From the NCBI RefSeq assembly GCF_004919095.1, contig NZ_STGJ01000013.1, forward strand, positions 1 through 64,000: a DNA stretch of 64,000 bases. Direction: 5' to 3'. This DNA is from Crenobacter intestini (GTDB lineage: Bacteria; Pseudomonadota; Gammaproteobacteria; Burkholderiales; Chromobacteriaceae). The notes under the pieces were generated by a model. The model saw only the letters and a program-made list of their open reading frames with translations, was not told the DNA's origin and did not search any database. The position numbers were made by a program, and so were the translations under genes. Every line of letters begins with the position of its first letter. Position 1 is the stretch's first letter. Shown here one piece after another: positions 24,345-32,425 of this stretch.

Positions 24345-26063
24345 TCAGCTGAAGAAATGCAACTGGTTCAACGCAATCGATGCCGCCGGCAGGACTGTGG
24401 CGTGCACTCCGTTAACCCGTACGGCAAAGGTCTCCGGGTCGACTTCGATTAAAGGCGTCGCGTCGTTGCGTACCATGTCCCGCTTGGTGACCTGTCGTGT
24501 CCGGTAAACCGGCTCCACCCGACGCTGCAGGCCGTAACGGTCGGCAACGCCGTTCTCGTACGCCGCCCTCGACGTGAAGGTGATGCAGGTCTTGTGCAGC
24601 GCCGAGCCAAAGGCACCGTACATCGGCCTGTAAATCACGGGTTGCGGGGTGGGCAGCGAGGCATTCGGGTCGCCCATCGGCGCCCAGGAAATCATGCCGC
24701 CCTTGATCACATACTTGGGCTTGGCGCCGAAAAGCGCCGGATCCCACAATACCAGGTCGGCCAGTTTGCCCACCTCGACCGAGCCGATCAGGTGGCTGAC
24801 CCCCTGTGCGATGGCCGGGTTGATGGTGACCTTGGCGACAAAACGCAGTACGCGGAAGTTGTCGTTACCCGGCGCATCTTCGGGTAGCTTGCCGCGCGCC
24901 TTCTTCATGCAATCGGCCGTCTGGATCGCACGCAGGAAACTTTCCCCTACCCGACCCATCGCCTGGGAGTCGGACGAGATAATCGAGATCGCGCCCATAT
25001 CGTGCAGGACGTTCTCGGCGGCGATGGTCTCGGCGCGGACCCGGCTCTCGGCGAATGCCACGTCCGAAGGAATTTTCGGGTTCAGGTTATGGCACACCAT
25101 GATCATGTCGAAGAGTTCGGCCTGCGAGTTGACGCCGTAGGGTAGCGTCGGGTTGGTCGAACTAGGGAGCACGTTCTGCAAGGAGGCGACGCGGATGATG
25201 TCCGGCGCGTGGCCGCCGCCGGCTCCTTCGGTGTGGTAAGTGTGGATCGTGCGCCCCTCGAACGCTGCGATGGTGTTCTCGACGAAACCGGCTTCGTTCA
25301 GGGTATCCGTATGGATGCATACCTGAACGTCCATATCGTCTGCGACCGTGAGCGCGCTGCGGATCGCGCCCGGTGTGGTACCCCAGTCCTCATGGATCTT
25401 GAAACCAGCCGCGCCAGCATTGATTTGCTCAACAAGGGGTGCAATTCCGGAGGAGTTGCCCTTGCCTAGCAACCCGACATTGATGGGGAGCGCATCAAAG
25501 GCCCGCATCATCATCTCCATGTTCCATACGCCGGAAGTGATGGTCGTGCCGTTCGTGCCGTCGGTCGGGCCAACGCCACCGCCCCACAGCGTGGTGATGC
25601 CGTTGGAGAGCGCCGCGTAGGCCTGCTGCGGGGAGATCATGTGGACGTGGCCGTCGTTGCCACCAGCGGTCAGGATCAGGTGTTCGCCTGAAATGGCGTC
25701 TGTCGACGGGCCGATGGCCAGTGAGGGGGTGACGCCGTCCATGGTCGAGGGGTTGCCTGCCTTGCCGATGCCGCAGATCAGACCATCCTTGATGCCTACG
25801 TCGGCCTTGATGACGCCAAGGCGGGCGTCGACGATGGTCACGTTAGTGATCACCAGGTCAGGCGAGCCGGCAAAGCCCGTGAGCTGGTTGTCCATCCCCA
25901 TCCCATCGCGCAAGGTCTTGCCGCCGCCGTAGACGGCCTCATCACCGTAGCTGCGTAGGTCTTTCTCGATTTCGATGTAAAGATCGGTATCACCCAGGCG
26001 GATCTTGTCGCCGGTGGTCGGGCCGAACAGGTCGGCGTATTGCTGTCTGGAAATGCTCGACAT
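24345..26063 (-). CDS. ureC: Urease subunit alpha
   Basis: A 572-residue catalytic subunit that hydrolyses urea to ammonia and carbamate. Numbering is Klebsiella +5, and all active-site residues are present: His139 and His141 (GHVH), carbamylated Lys222 and His224 (FKIHEDWG), His251, His277, flap Cys324, His325 and Asp365. Several neighbours are unusual: [10 protein letters not shown] instead of GGIDTHIHF, TITSG instead of TCTPG, and CHN instead of CHH. So it is a divergent but apparently complete enzyme. The start is at MSSISRQQY behind AAAGGAAA. Confidence 0.95.
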   Translation of the reverse strand: MSSISRQQYADLFGPTTGDKIRLGDTDLYIEIEKDLRSYGDEAVYGGGKTLRDGMGMDNQLTGFAGSPDLVITNVTIVDARLGVIKADVGIKDGLICGIGKAGNPSTMDGVTPSLAIGPSTDAISGEHLILTAGGNDGHVHMISPQQAYAALSNGITTLWGGGVGPTDGTNGTTITSGVWNMEMMMRAFDALPINVGLLGKGNSSGIAPLVEQINAGAAGFKIHEDWGTTPGAIRSALTVADDMDVQVCIHTDTLNEAGFVENTIAAFEGRTIHTYHTEGAGGGHAPDIIRVASLQNVLPSSTNPTLPYGVNSQAELFDMIMVCHNLNPKIPSDVAFAESRVRAETIAAENVLHDMGAISIISSDSQAMGRVGESFLRAIQTADCMKKARGKLPEDAPGNDNFRVLRFVAKVTINPAIAQGVSHLIGSVEVGKLADLVLWDPALFGAKPKYVIKGGMISWAPMGDPNASLPTPQPVIYRPMYGAFGSALHKTCITFTSRAAYENGVADRYGLQRRVEPVYRTRQVTKRDMVRNDATPLIEVDPETFAVRVNGVHATVLPAASIALNQLHFFS

Positions 26064-26088
26064 GGACTTTTCCTTTCGTGCCGACGGT

Positions 26089-26499
26089 TCAGCGCTTGTT
26101 TTTGAAACCGAGTAGTTCGACGCGACGCATGGCCTCGCCGAAACGGGGGCGATAGGCGTGGTCGTGCTCACTGCCCGTCCAGCCGTCGACCAGGTTGTTG
26201 AAGCCGTAAATCCGCTGGCCACCGCCGATTGGGATCAGCGTCACTTCCTTTTCATCACCCGGCTCGAAACGGACGGCAGTGGTGGCCGGGATATCGAGGC
26301 GCTTGCCGAAAGCTTGCGAGCGATCGAACTCCAGATAGGCATTTGCTTCAAAGAAGTGAAAATGCGAACCAACCTGAATCGGGCGATCGCCGGTGTTGCG
26401 AACCTTGAGAGTGGTGGTTGGTTTGCCGGCATTCAGTTCGATCGAACCTTCTGCCAAAATGAGCCCGCCTACCGGGCAGCTTTGTGTCGAATTGGACAT
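26089..26499 (-). CDS. ureB: Urease subunit beta
   Basis: A 136-residue structural subunit. [42 protein letters not shown] and GFNNLVDG are the beta-subunit blocks. Here it is a separate gene, 29 bases after ureA, as in three-subunit bacterial ureases. The C-terminal stretch after GFNN is longer than in the shortest homologues. Confidence 0.95.
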   Translation of the reverse strand: MSNSTQSCPVGGLILAEGSIELNAGKPTTTLKVRNTGDRPIQVGSHFHFFEANAYLEFDRSQAFGKRLDIPATTAVRFEPGDEKEVTLIPIGGGQRIYGFNNLVDGWTGSEHDHAYRPRFGEAMRRVELLGFKNKR

Positions 26500-26528
26500 G
26501 AGCAGAGCTCCGAAAAATGGATAGGGGG

Positions 26529-26831
26529 CTACTTGATCGGCGCGTGCACAGTTACCAGACGACTGCCGTCAGTGAACACAGCTTCTACCTGTACGATGGG
26601 AATCATCTCGGCGACGCCTTCCATCACATCCGCGCGGGTCAGCACGGTGCTGGCATCCTTCATCACGTCTTCGACAGACTTGCCTTCGCGTGCGCCCTCC
26701 ATGGCCGCAGCGGAAATGATGGCGACGGCTTCTGGATGATTGAGCTTCAACCCCTTGCCCTTTCGCTTGAGTGCGACATCGGCAAGGGTGTAGATCATCA
26801 GCTTGTCCAGTTCTCTTGGGGTCAGGTTCAT
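26529..26831 (-). CDS. ureA: Urease subunit gamma
   Basis: A 100-residue gamma subunit: [39 protein letters not shown] and [13 protein letters not shown]. First gene of the long operon ureABC-crcB-crcB-ureEFGD-UT-nikMN-nikQ-nikO-MFS. The start has AGAGG ahead and matches the family N-terminus; the longer frame does not. Confidence 0.96.
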   Translation of the reverse strand: MNLTPRELDKLMIYTLADVALKRKGKGLKLNHPEAVAIISAAAMEGAREGKSVEDVMKDASTVLTRADVMEGVAEMIPIVQVEAVFTDGSRLVTVHAPIK

Positions 26832-26884
26832 AGGGACCTCTTGGCGTGCCGGGGCATCCCGGTCCGGACGAAAACGGCTAAGCC

Positions 26885-26939
26885 AAGTGGTGAAAACCAC
26901 TTATGCCAAGCACACTTATCTGCCTGAATGACGGCAGAT
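26885..26939 (-). promoter_or_regulatory. Paired hairpins in the ureA leader
   Basis: AAGTGGT-GAAA-ACCACTT (26885-26902) is a perfect 7-bp stem with a 4-base loop, and TCTGCC/GGCAGA (26920-26939) is a second inverted repeat. Both lie 54-108 bases before the ureA start. They could be operator sites or leader-RNA structures. Confidence 0.5.
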
Positions 26940-26946
26940 GACTCCC

Positions 26947-26975
26947 GATATAGGATCTACGGGGGGGAAGAGCAA
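26947..26975 (-). promoter_or_regulatory. Candidate promoter of the urease operon
   Basis: Minus strand: TTGCTC, 17-base spacer, TATATC. The match to sigma-70 is modest. It is upstream of both leader hairpins. The spacer contains a run of seven C. Confidence 0.3.
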
Positions 26976-27031
26976 GAAAGAAGCAATTGATATTTAAATG
27001 ACAATTAAGTCGCATTCAGCGAGAGTTATGA

Positions 27032-28114
27032 GTTATAAGAATTGTCATTCTGCGCCATCAAGATGGGAGCTTTGCCGACCTGAACGGCATGGAGGGCGAT
27101 CTGACCGTGCTCGGTCAACAGATCCGCGCACGGGTCGAGCAGTGGGTGGGCATCCCAAGCTGCGTTGGCATCGGCCCGAGCAAGACTCTGGCCAAGTTCT
27201 GCAACCACTTGGCCAAGCGCCACGCCAAGCTTGCTGGCGTGCTCGACTGGGACAGCCTCACCCCCGAGCGGCAAGCCAAGGCACTCGCTAGTGAACCCGT
27301 CAGCGAGGTGTGGGGGATCGGCCGTAAACTCTCCGTGCAACTGGCGGACATGGGCATCTGCACGGCGCTGGATCTTGCCCGTGCGGAGCCGGCACTGATC
27401 CGCCGTCGCTTCGGGGTAGTCGTTGAACGGGTACTGCGTGAGCTACAAGGGGTCTCTTGCCTCACGCTGGAGGACGTTGCGCCGGTGCGGCAGCAACTGG
27501 TGCGAAGCCGCAGCTTCGGCGAGCGGGTTACCGCCCGCGAAGACCTGCTCGCTGCCATTGCTCACCACACCGCACAGGCTGCCACCGACTTGCGTACCCA
27601 AGGCAGCGTAGCCGGACTGATTGGCGTACAACTGCACACCCATCGTTTCCGCGAACAGGACCCGCAATATCACGCCTGCGATTGGCACGCATTACCCGTG
27701 CCCTGCAGCGACACGCTGACCCTGACCAGGGCGGCTATTGCCTTGCTGAATCGACTTTACCGACCTGGCTACGCCTACAAGAAAACCGGCGTCACCCTGG
27801 CCGCGCTGGAGGTCGGCCCGGCGCGCCAGATCGACTGGCTCTCTCCTGACACGTCCCCCAACACCGCAGCCTTGATGAACACCTTGGACGCGATCAACCA
27901 GCGTTACGGTCGCGGTACGCTCAAGCTCGCAGTGGAAGAGATGGGCCAGCGCTGGCAGATGCGTCGTGAGCGGGTCAGCCCTTGCTACACGACGCGGTTT
28001 GACCAGTTGCCGAGGGTGGGCTGGGCAGGCTGTGATCTACTCGACGCAGCCTCCATGCAAACGGTAAGACTACACACTACTGGGGATCGCGCTGAATGCT
28101 TGTTGCTGTTGTAG
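27032..28114 (+). pseudogene. umuC: DNA polymerase V catalytic subunit UmuC, truncated
   Basis: The frame reads DGSFADLNGM and then most of UmuC: VGIGPSKTLAKFCNHLAKRH, VWGIGRKLS, RSFGERV, RYGRGTLKLA and YTTRFDQLPRV. About 100 N-terminal residues, including the first catalytic Asp region (DVNAFYASCE), are missing: an in-frame stop lies at 27029-27031. The natural C-terminus should be near LPRV, but the frame runs on into about 30 unrelated residues. Both ends are therefore broken, and a functional polymerase is unlikely. No umuD is present. The fragment separates the urease block from the Gp2/AlpA module. Confidence 0.82.
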
Positions 28115-29242
28115 GGCCGCCTGCGGCTGACACGACTTGTCTGCTGGTGGTACGACAGAGGAGTCACCCAACATTTTTGGACGTCGCCCTGGCTTTGGCG
28201 GTAACAACGGTGGCATTTCGCCCCGACGGAAAGTTCTTTTATTGTTGCCAATCAACAATCGGATATAGTAATCCGCCTTCACCAGATAGAGAGCTGTCTT
28301 CCTTAAGATAGCTATCTTCTCTATATCTGTACGATTTACCATTCCGATTCCATAGTTTTTGTAACCTGTAGCATTTGCATTACAGCTATGGTATCTACCA
28401 ATACCTTTGGTAACTTTATCTTTCCAATACTCACCAATTTGCTTTGCAATGTACACATCACGACAATGCCTTGCACCATCAAAGAAAAGCATCAGGTGTA
28501 TATGGCAACCTGTTTCCATACCCATTTCAATTTTGGCAGCATAACCAACCACGCCCTTGAACTGTTTCTTTATTTTATAATTTTTTAGCATTAGATCCAA
28601 GTGACGAGATGCCGTCTGCGGCGTGATATCTTCAGTTGAATCTCGTAGATAAGCGAGATCAATACGAACAACCAGCAACTTTGAATAGTGCTCAAAAAGG
28701 CGCGTTATATATTTGTCAAAACTAGCAACATTTTTTATCACATGCCGCTTTCTTTCTAAGGCAGATGAAATGATACCATCCTCTTGAGCACGCGTTCTTA
28801 TAACATGGGCAAGCTGGTTTATTTTTGACTCCAGACGATAGAAATGTCTGCCATACAAATCACTAGTCCACTCATCACCATTTGAAAATATGGCGCTTCC
28901 GTCAACTATTTGAAATAGCATAGTTACCAATGGAGGAAATTCATGCTTTGGGAATTGCCTCTGAAGATGAAAAAAACCACCTTGCATTACTGTAAATAAA
29001 TCCTTTGCTAATTGATCAATTCTACTACCCTTTGGATGGCTCGACTTGTTTATTTTTATCAATTGATGATCCGACAGCACGATTTTCCTTAATGTATTTT
29101 CAGCAAAGAAACATTCCGCAACTGCCGTCAAAGCATGCGTAAATATTGCATCACCTTTTTCGCCATGAATAACCTGCCTAGTAGTCATGTCTGACATCAG
29201 ACCATTTTCATCAAATGGTTTCATAGCAGAAGATTTTTTCAT
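28070..29242 (-). CDS. Inovirus Gp2-like / YagK-YfjJ family replication protein
   Basis: A 390-residue protein of the inovirus-type Gp2 (YagK/YfjJ C-terminal) family found in satellite prophages and islands. The centre has GMETGCHIHLMLFFDGARH, with the His-hydrophobic-His pattern of HUH rolling-circle initiators, and a downstream Tyr-rich stretch (KTALYLVKADYYIRL). Replication initiation is inferred. The coding sequence is AT-rich compared with the flanks, a mark of transfer. RBS GAGGGAG fixes the start. Its 3' end overlaps the tail of the broken umuC in opposite orientation. Confidence 0.78.
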   Translation of the reverse strand: MKKSSAMKPFDENGLMSDMTTRQVIHGEKGDAIFTHALTAVAECFFAENTLRKIVLSDHQLIKINKSSHPKGSRIDQLAKDLFTVMQGGFFHLQRQFPKHEFPPLVTMLFQIVDGSAIFSNGDEWTSDLYGRHFYRLESKINQLAHVIRTRAQEDGIISSALERKRHVIKNVASFDKYITRLFEHYSKLLVVRIDLAYLRDSTEDITPQTASRHLDLMLKNYKIKKQFKGVVGYAAKIEMGMETGCHIHLMLFFDGARHCRDVYIAKQIGEYWKDKVTKGIGRYHSCNANATGYKNYGIGMVNRTDIEKIAILRKTALYLVKADYYIRLLIGNNKRTFRRGEMPPLLPPKPGRRPKMLGDSSVVPPADKSCQPQAALQQQQAFSAIPSSV

Positions 29243-29550
29243 ATTGGCTCCCTCTAAAAGAAAGCAGTTCAAGTAACGTTCAATAACAAAAGATCCGCAA
29301 TTATGCAGAGTTAAAATACCGACCTATCTCGGCCGACTCAGTTAGGATCTGCCGATAGATTAGGGGGTTTTGTAAAAATAAAACCGGGCAAGTTATTCAT
29401 AACAAAAGCATGCATTTTGCTCTACACAGGCTCCTGCATGCGGCAGCTCCTCATGGAAGCGCAGCGTGGTAGGCCCACGGCGACTTCTGCGTGCACCACC
29501 TGTAAATCTTAGTAACAGGCCTAACTCACTACCCGCATACTACTAATTCA
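29243..29550. other. Intergenic region between the AlpA and Gp2-like genes
   Basis: About 300 bases without a gene. It carries CCGATAGATTA near 29352, a motif found again near 29884 upstream of the AlpA gene. These could be regulator sites. Otherwise nothing recognised. Confidence 0.4.
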
Positions 29551-29817
29551 CTACCCCCTGGCTTCGCTCCTGATGACGATTGCTCGGCGCTTGGCCAGCT
29601 TGTTCAGGTAGTCAATAACCTCAGACTCCAGCCAACCGACGGCCGACCGGTCCATCCCCGGCAGTGAGTGAACTGGCCTCGGAAATTCGGGATCGTGATA
29701 CTTGGACTTGGCGCTCATCCGCGAGTAGATCGTGCTACACGACAGGCCGAGCACTTCTTGTAGCTGCTTTCGACGCAGGACGCGTGGAAAGGGTATGGAT
29801 TGAAGGTGCACATTCAT
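29551..29817 (-). CDS. AlpA-family transcriptional regulator
   Basis: An 88-residue DNA-binding protein: RVLRRKQLQEVLGLSCSTIYS is the MerR-like helix-turn-helix of AlpA/Cox-type regulators, followed by FPRPVHSLPGMDRSAVGW and a basic tail. In P4-like satellites AlpA activates the integrase and excision. GAGGAG fixes the start. It lies between the replication gene and the integrase, as in satellite modules. Confidence 0.87.
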   Translation of the reverse strand: MNVHLQSIPFPRVLRRKQLQEVLGLSCSTIYSRMSAKSKYHDPEFPRPVHSLPGMDRSAVGWLESEVIDYLNKLAKRRAIVIRSEARG

Positions 29818-30238
29818 CTTGATTCTCCTCAGGGCTAATAAAACACATCACGACGTCGAAGCTCGATGCCAAGCTTAGGCCGCCCGATAGATTAATAAAA
29901 CCCGTCAGCAGCTGAGGGAGATAAAATTTATTAGACCTCCAGAACAGACTCTTGATAGCTAACATTTTACATAGGAGGGCATACGAAGAATGATGACATG
30001 TCCATTACTCTCGCTACTTGAGAGCAAGGCAGGCTATTAAAACCACTCACCGGACAGAATTAGCAAAATCCATATGGTATTCACACTACCAAGAATGGCA
30101 GGTCTCAGAAACTTATTGATCGAAATCATCGCCAAAATGATTGACCGCTCACCTTTAAATTCGGCGACAGATTATGAAATATCAACAAAATCAAAAATAA
30201 AAAAGCAGCCATCTGGCTGCTGAAATTTGGAATTAATT
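29818..30238. other. AT-rich gene-free stretch
   Basis: 420 bases, strongly AT-rich, with no supported frame. It holds the AlpA promoter region, a CCGATAGATTA motif (about 29883) and, near 30208-30225, a short inverted repeat (GCAGCCATCTGGCTGC) followed on the minus strand by TTTTTTATTTTTG, which looks like a terminator for the hypothetical gene at 30239. Confidence 0.5.
30200..30226 (-). terminator. Probable terminator of the AT-rich unknown gene
   Basis: GCAGCC-ATCT-GGCTGC stem just after the stop at 30239, with a T-rich minus-strand tail (TTTTTTATTTTTG). Confidence 0.75.
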
Positions 30239-30892
30239 TTACTTTGACCGACGTGACTTTCTTTCAATATATTTTTCTCTATCCGGCATATCAGCAATCC
30301 ACGTCTTCAATGATTTAAATGAAACCTTCTTTTCACTCACGTTAATATTTATTTTCCCATCTACAAAATTTGCAGCGGCTTCTACCGTGCTCCAAACAAC
30401 TCCCTCACTTCTAATAAAATCATAGACAGCTTCTTTCTTTTTAAAATACACATCCTTACTCTTCATTGATGCCGCACTTGCTGCCCGACTCATCTTTCTC
30501 TTTAATGCATCACTAATCTCTTCATCCAGTAACAAAATTGTCTTTACGCAAGTCAACAACGATCTAAAATGCAGTGCATGATTGAACGAATTGCCAAAAT
30601 CTTTTTTTGACATATAGTCGAAAGCTAAAAGTCCGTGAATCAACCCCCTCTCTATCGAAAGAGTCAGTTCACTCAAGCGCATTTCTCTATTTTTAATTTT
30701 AGCAACCTCGATAGATTTTATATAGAGTTCGTCCGGATCAAGGGCATCACGCTTACCAATTTCGCTCAATAGAGCTGAAAAGCTCTCTGGCGTTGTGCTT
30801 GGGGAAACGGATGAGTAATATATAAAGCTATCTTCAAACATCTCATTCATTGAATTAATAAAATGAGTGGCATCAAGTTCTGTCATATCCAT
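30239..30892 (-). CDS. Hypothetical protein, AT-rich island cargo
   Basis: A 217-residue soluble, mostly helical, charged protein that I do not recognise. The middle (NSFNHALHFRSLLTCVKTILL) looks like a packed helical bundle, and the C-terminus (VSFKSLKTWIADMPDREKYI) could hold a helix-turn-helix. It has a far lower GC content than any core gene here, and a terminator directly behind. Position next to an integrase is typical of variable cargo, where anti-phage genes are common, but there is no sequence support for a defence role. Confidence 0.7.
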   Translation of the reverse strand: MDMTELDATHFINSMNEMFEDSFIYYSSVSPSTTPESFSALLSEIGKRDALDPDELYIKSIEVAKIKNREMRLSELTLSIERGLIHGLLAFDYMSKKDFGNSFNHALHFRSLLTCVKTILLLDEEISDALKRKMSRAASAASMKSKDVYFKKKEAVYDFIRSEGVVWSTVEAAANFVDGKININVSEKKVSFKSLKTWIADMPDREKYIERKSRRSK

Positions 30893-30906
30893 TTAATAGT
30901 ACTCCT

Positions 30907-32088
30907 TCATATCTGATCGTCGACAAAATCAGCCCACGCCTGCATGATTAGCTTCCTCTGCTCGGCATACTCTGCTCGGTTGTAGACTCCCTTGATGCCA
31001 ACGATCTTGTGCGACAGCGCCTTTTCGATCGCATCAGAGGAATGACCCATTTCGTGCAAGTGCGTTGATGCTGTACGCCTAAAATCATGCAGGACAAAAT
31101 GCTGAACGTCCAATGACAACGACTGAACAGCTTGGTTGAGGGTACTGCTTGCAATGGGGCGGTCTTCAGTCCCACGTGGGCTGGGGAAAAGATAGGACGA
31201 CGAACGAGTCAAGGACTTGAGCTCCGTCAACAACCCTTTGGCCTGCGTCGACAGATATACCCGGTGGGGGCGGTCTTTCTTCATCCGCTCAGCGGGGATA
31301 TCCCAGATACCCGCGTCTAGGTCCACTTCCTCCCAGCGAGCAGTGGTGAGTTCTGTTTTACGGACCATGGTGATCGCCAGCAGGTGCAGGGCCAGCTTCA
31401 GCGGGCGACGGATATCGGACAGGTAGACACCCCGCAGTACATCGCCGATCTCCTGTGCTGACAGCACCCGGGTACGACTTTCCTCTGTCGCAATGAAGCG
31501 AGCGGGCAGCACTGCTGCCGGGTTGTGCTCTGCGACCTGGCGGGCAATCGCAAAGTCGTACATGCGCTTGAGCACGTTGCGGGTCAGCAGCGCCATCTTT
31601 GGCGAGCCCCTGTGCTTGATCCTGTCGCACAATCCCAACACATCCGCCGGCTTCACATCCTTCAGCGGCATGCCCCCAAGCCACGGCAGCACGTCCTTAT
31701 AAATCACCCGTGTAAGCGTCTTCCGGTAGCTCTCCGACTTGCCCTCCAGTTGCTCCAGTAGCCAGTGCTCGGCAAATTTAGCCACCGTGTTGTGCTTCTC
31801 CGCCTTGGCTTCCCGAACCGCTAGTTTCGGCGACTCACCTTTCGCCACCAGCTTGGCCCATTGGTCCCTTTGCTGCCTCGCCTCAGCCAGGCTGATTTCC
31901 GGGTACGGGCCGATCGTCAACGTTGGCTGTGGTTTGCCATGCAAGGTAAACCTGTATCGCCAGACCTTACTGCCGGTCGGCATCACCTCCAGCACCAGCC
32001 CTCCTCCATCACTAATCCTGTAACGCTTCTCAGTGGGTTTGAGTGCCTTGATCTTTGTATCGGTCAATGGAATCGCCTGACGCGGCAT
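30907..32088 (-). CDS. int: P4-type tyrosine integrase
   Basis: A 393-residue integrase with a DUF4102-type N-terminal arm-binding domain (PLTDTKIKALKPTEK; ISDGGGLVLEV), a core-binding domain, and a catalytic domain with Arg243 (MVRKTEL), His334 and Arg337 (HDFRRTAS), His360 (LSHK) and Tyr369 (VYNRAEY). All catalytic residues are present, so it may be active. The start is MPRQAIP behind GAGGGAG. It lies about 340 bases from the mnmE 3' end; the P4-type integrases with this placement insert there. Confidence 0.94.
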   Translation of the reverse strand: MPRQAIPLTDTKIKALKPTEKRYRISDGGGLVLEVMPTGSKVWRYRFTLHGKPQPTLTIGPYPEISLAEARQQRDQWAKLVAKGESPKLAVREAKAEKHNTVAKFAEHWLLEQLEGKSESYRKTLTRVIYKDVLPWLGGMPLKDVKPADVLGLCDRIKHRGSPKMALLTRNVLKRMYDFAIARQVAEHNPAAVLPARFIATEESRTRVLSAQEIGDVLRGVYLSDIRRPLKLALHLLAITMVRKTELTTARWEEVDLDAGIWDIPAERMKKDRPHRVYLSTQAKGLLTELKSLTRSSSYLFPSPRGTEDRPIASSTLNQAVQSLSLDVQHFVLHDFRRTASTHLHEMGHSSDAIEKALSHKIVGIKGVYNRAEYAEQRKLIMQAWADFVDDQI

Positions 32089-32225
32089 GGCTGTGCTCCC
32101 TCGATGTCCAGTGCGTGCACCTCTGTACACAGAAACGGACACACGAATCACTTCTATCTAATTGATTTACAAACAAAAACTGCAGACCCATGAGGATTGA
32201 TCCGCTCTTCACGCAAAGCATCCTT

Positions 32226-32273
32226 CGTGTACGCATGGCCAGAATACCCAAAATCCATGTCAATGCGTACACG
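32226..32273. repeat. Inverted CGTGTACGCAT pair near int
   Basis: TCGTGTACGCATG (32225-32237) and its inverse ATGCGTACACGA (32263-32274). Same GTGTAC core as the end repeats; candidate integrase arm sites or int autoregulatory sites. Confidence 0.55.
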
Positions 32274-32293
32274 AAAATACAATTAAGAGTCAC

Positions 32294-32311
32294 GTGTACA
32301 TAATCGTGTAC
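32294..32311. repeat. Right-end GTGTAC repeat pair
   Basis: GTGTACATAATCGTGTAC, 16 of 18 bases identical to the left-end pair at 10533-10550, with the same 12-base period. About 120 bases inside the mnmE-side core. Confidence 0.6.
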
Positions 32312-32349
32312 CGTACTTTGCAAGATTTAGCTAGAAGCCGTCGGAACAG

Positions 32350-32382
32350 ATAAAAAATAAAAACCCCCGACTGGCGGGGGTT
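32350..32382 (-). terminator. mnmE terminator (copy 1)
   Basis: AACCCCCG (32362-32369) with CGGGGGTT (32375-32382), loop ACTGG, then TTTTATTTTTTA on the minus strand. Follows the mnmE stop by 44 bases. Near-identical copies at 10402 and 8952. Confidence 0.9.
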
Positions 32383-32425
32383 GTAGAGATTTTTTGGAAT
32401 GACTCGGAAGCTGTCGGAAAGCTTT

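Noticed and set aside
23929-24345. Fluoride riboswitch upstream of crcB
   Set aside because: Only 16 bases separate ureC and the first crcB, too short for the aptamer; no crcB-motif was seen in the ureA leader.
30239-30892. Unknown gene as an abortive-infection protein
   Set aside because: Its place beside an integrase is suggestive, but I see no family motif, so it is left as hypothetical.
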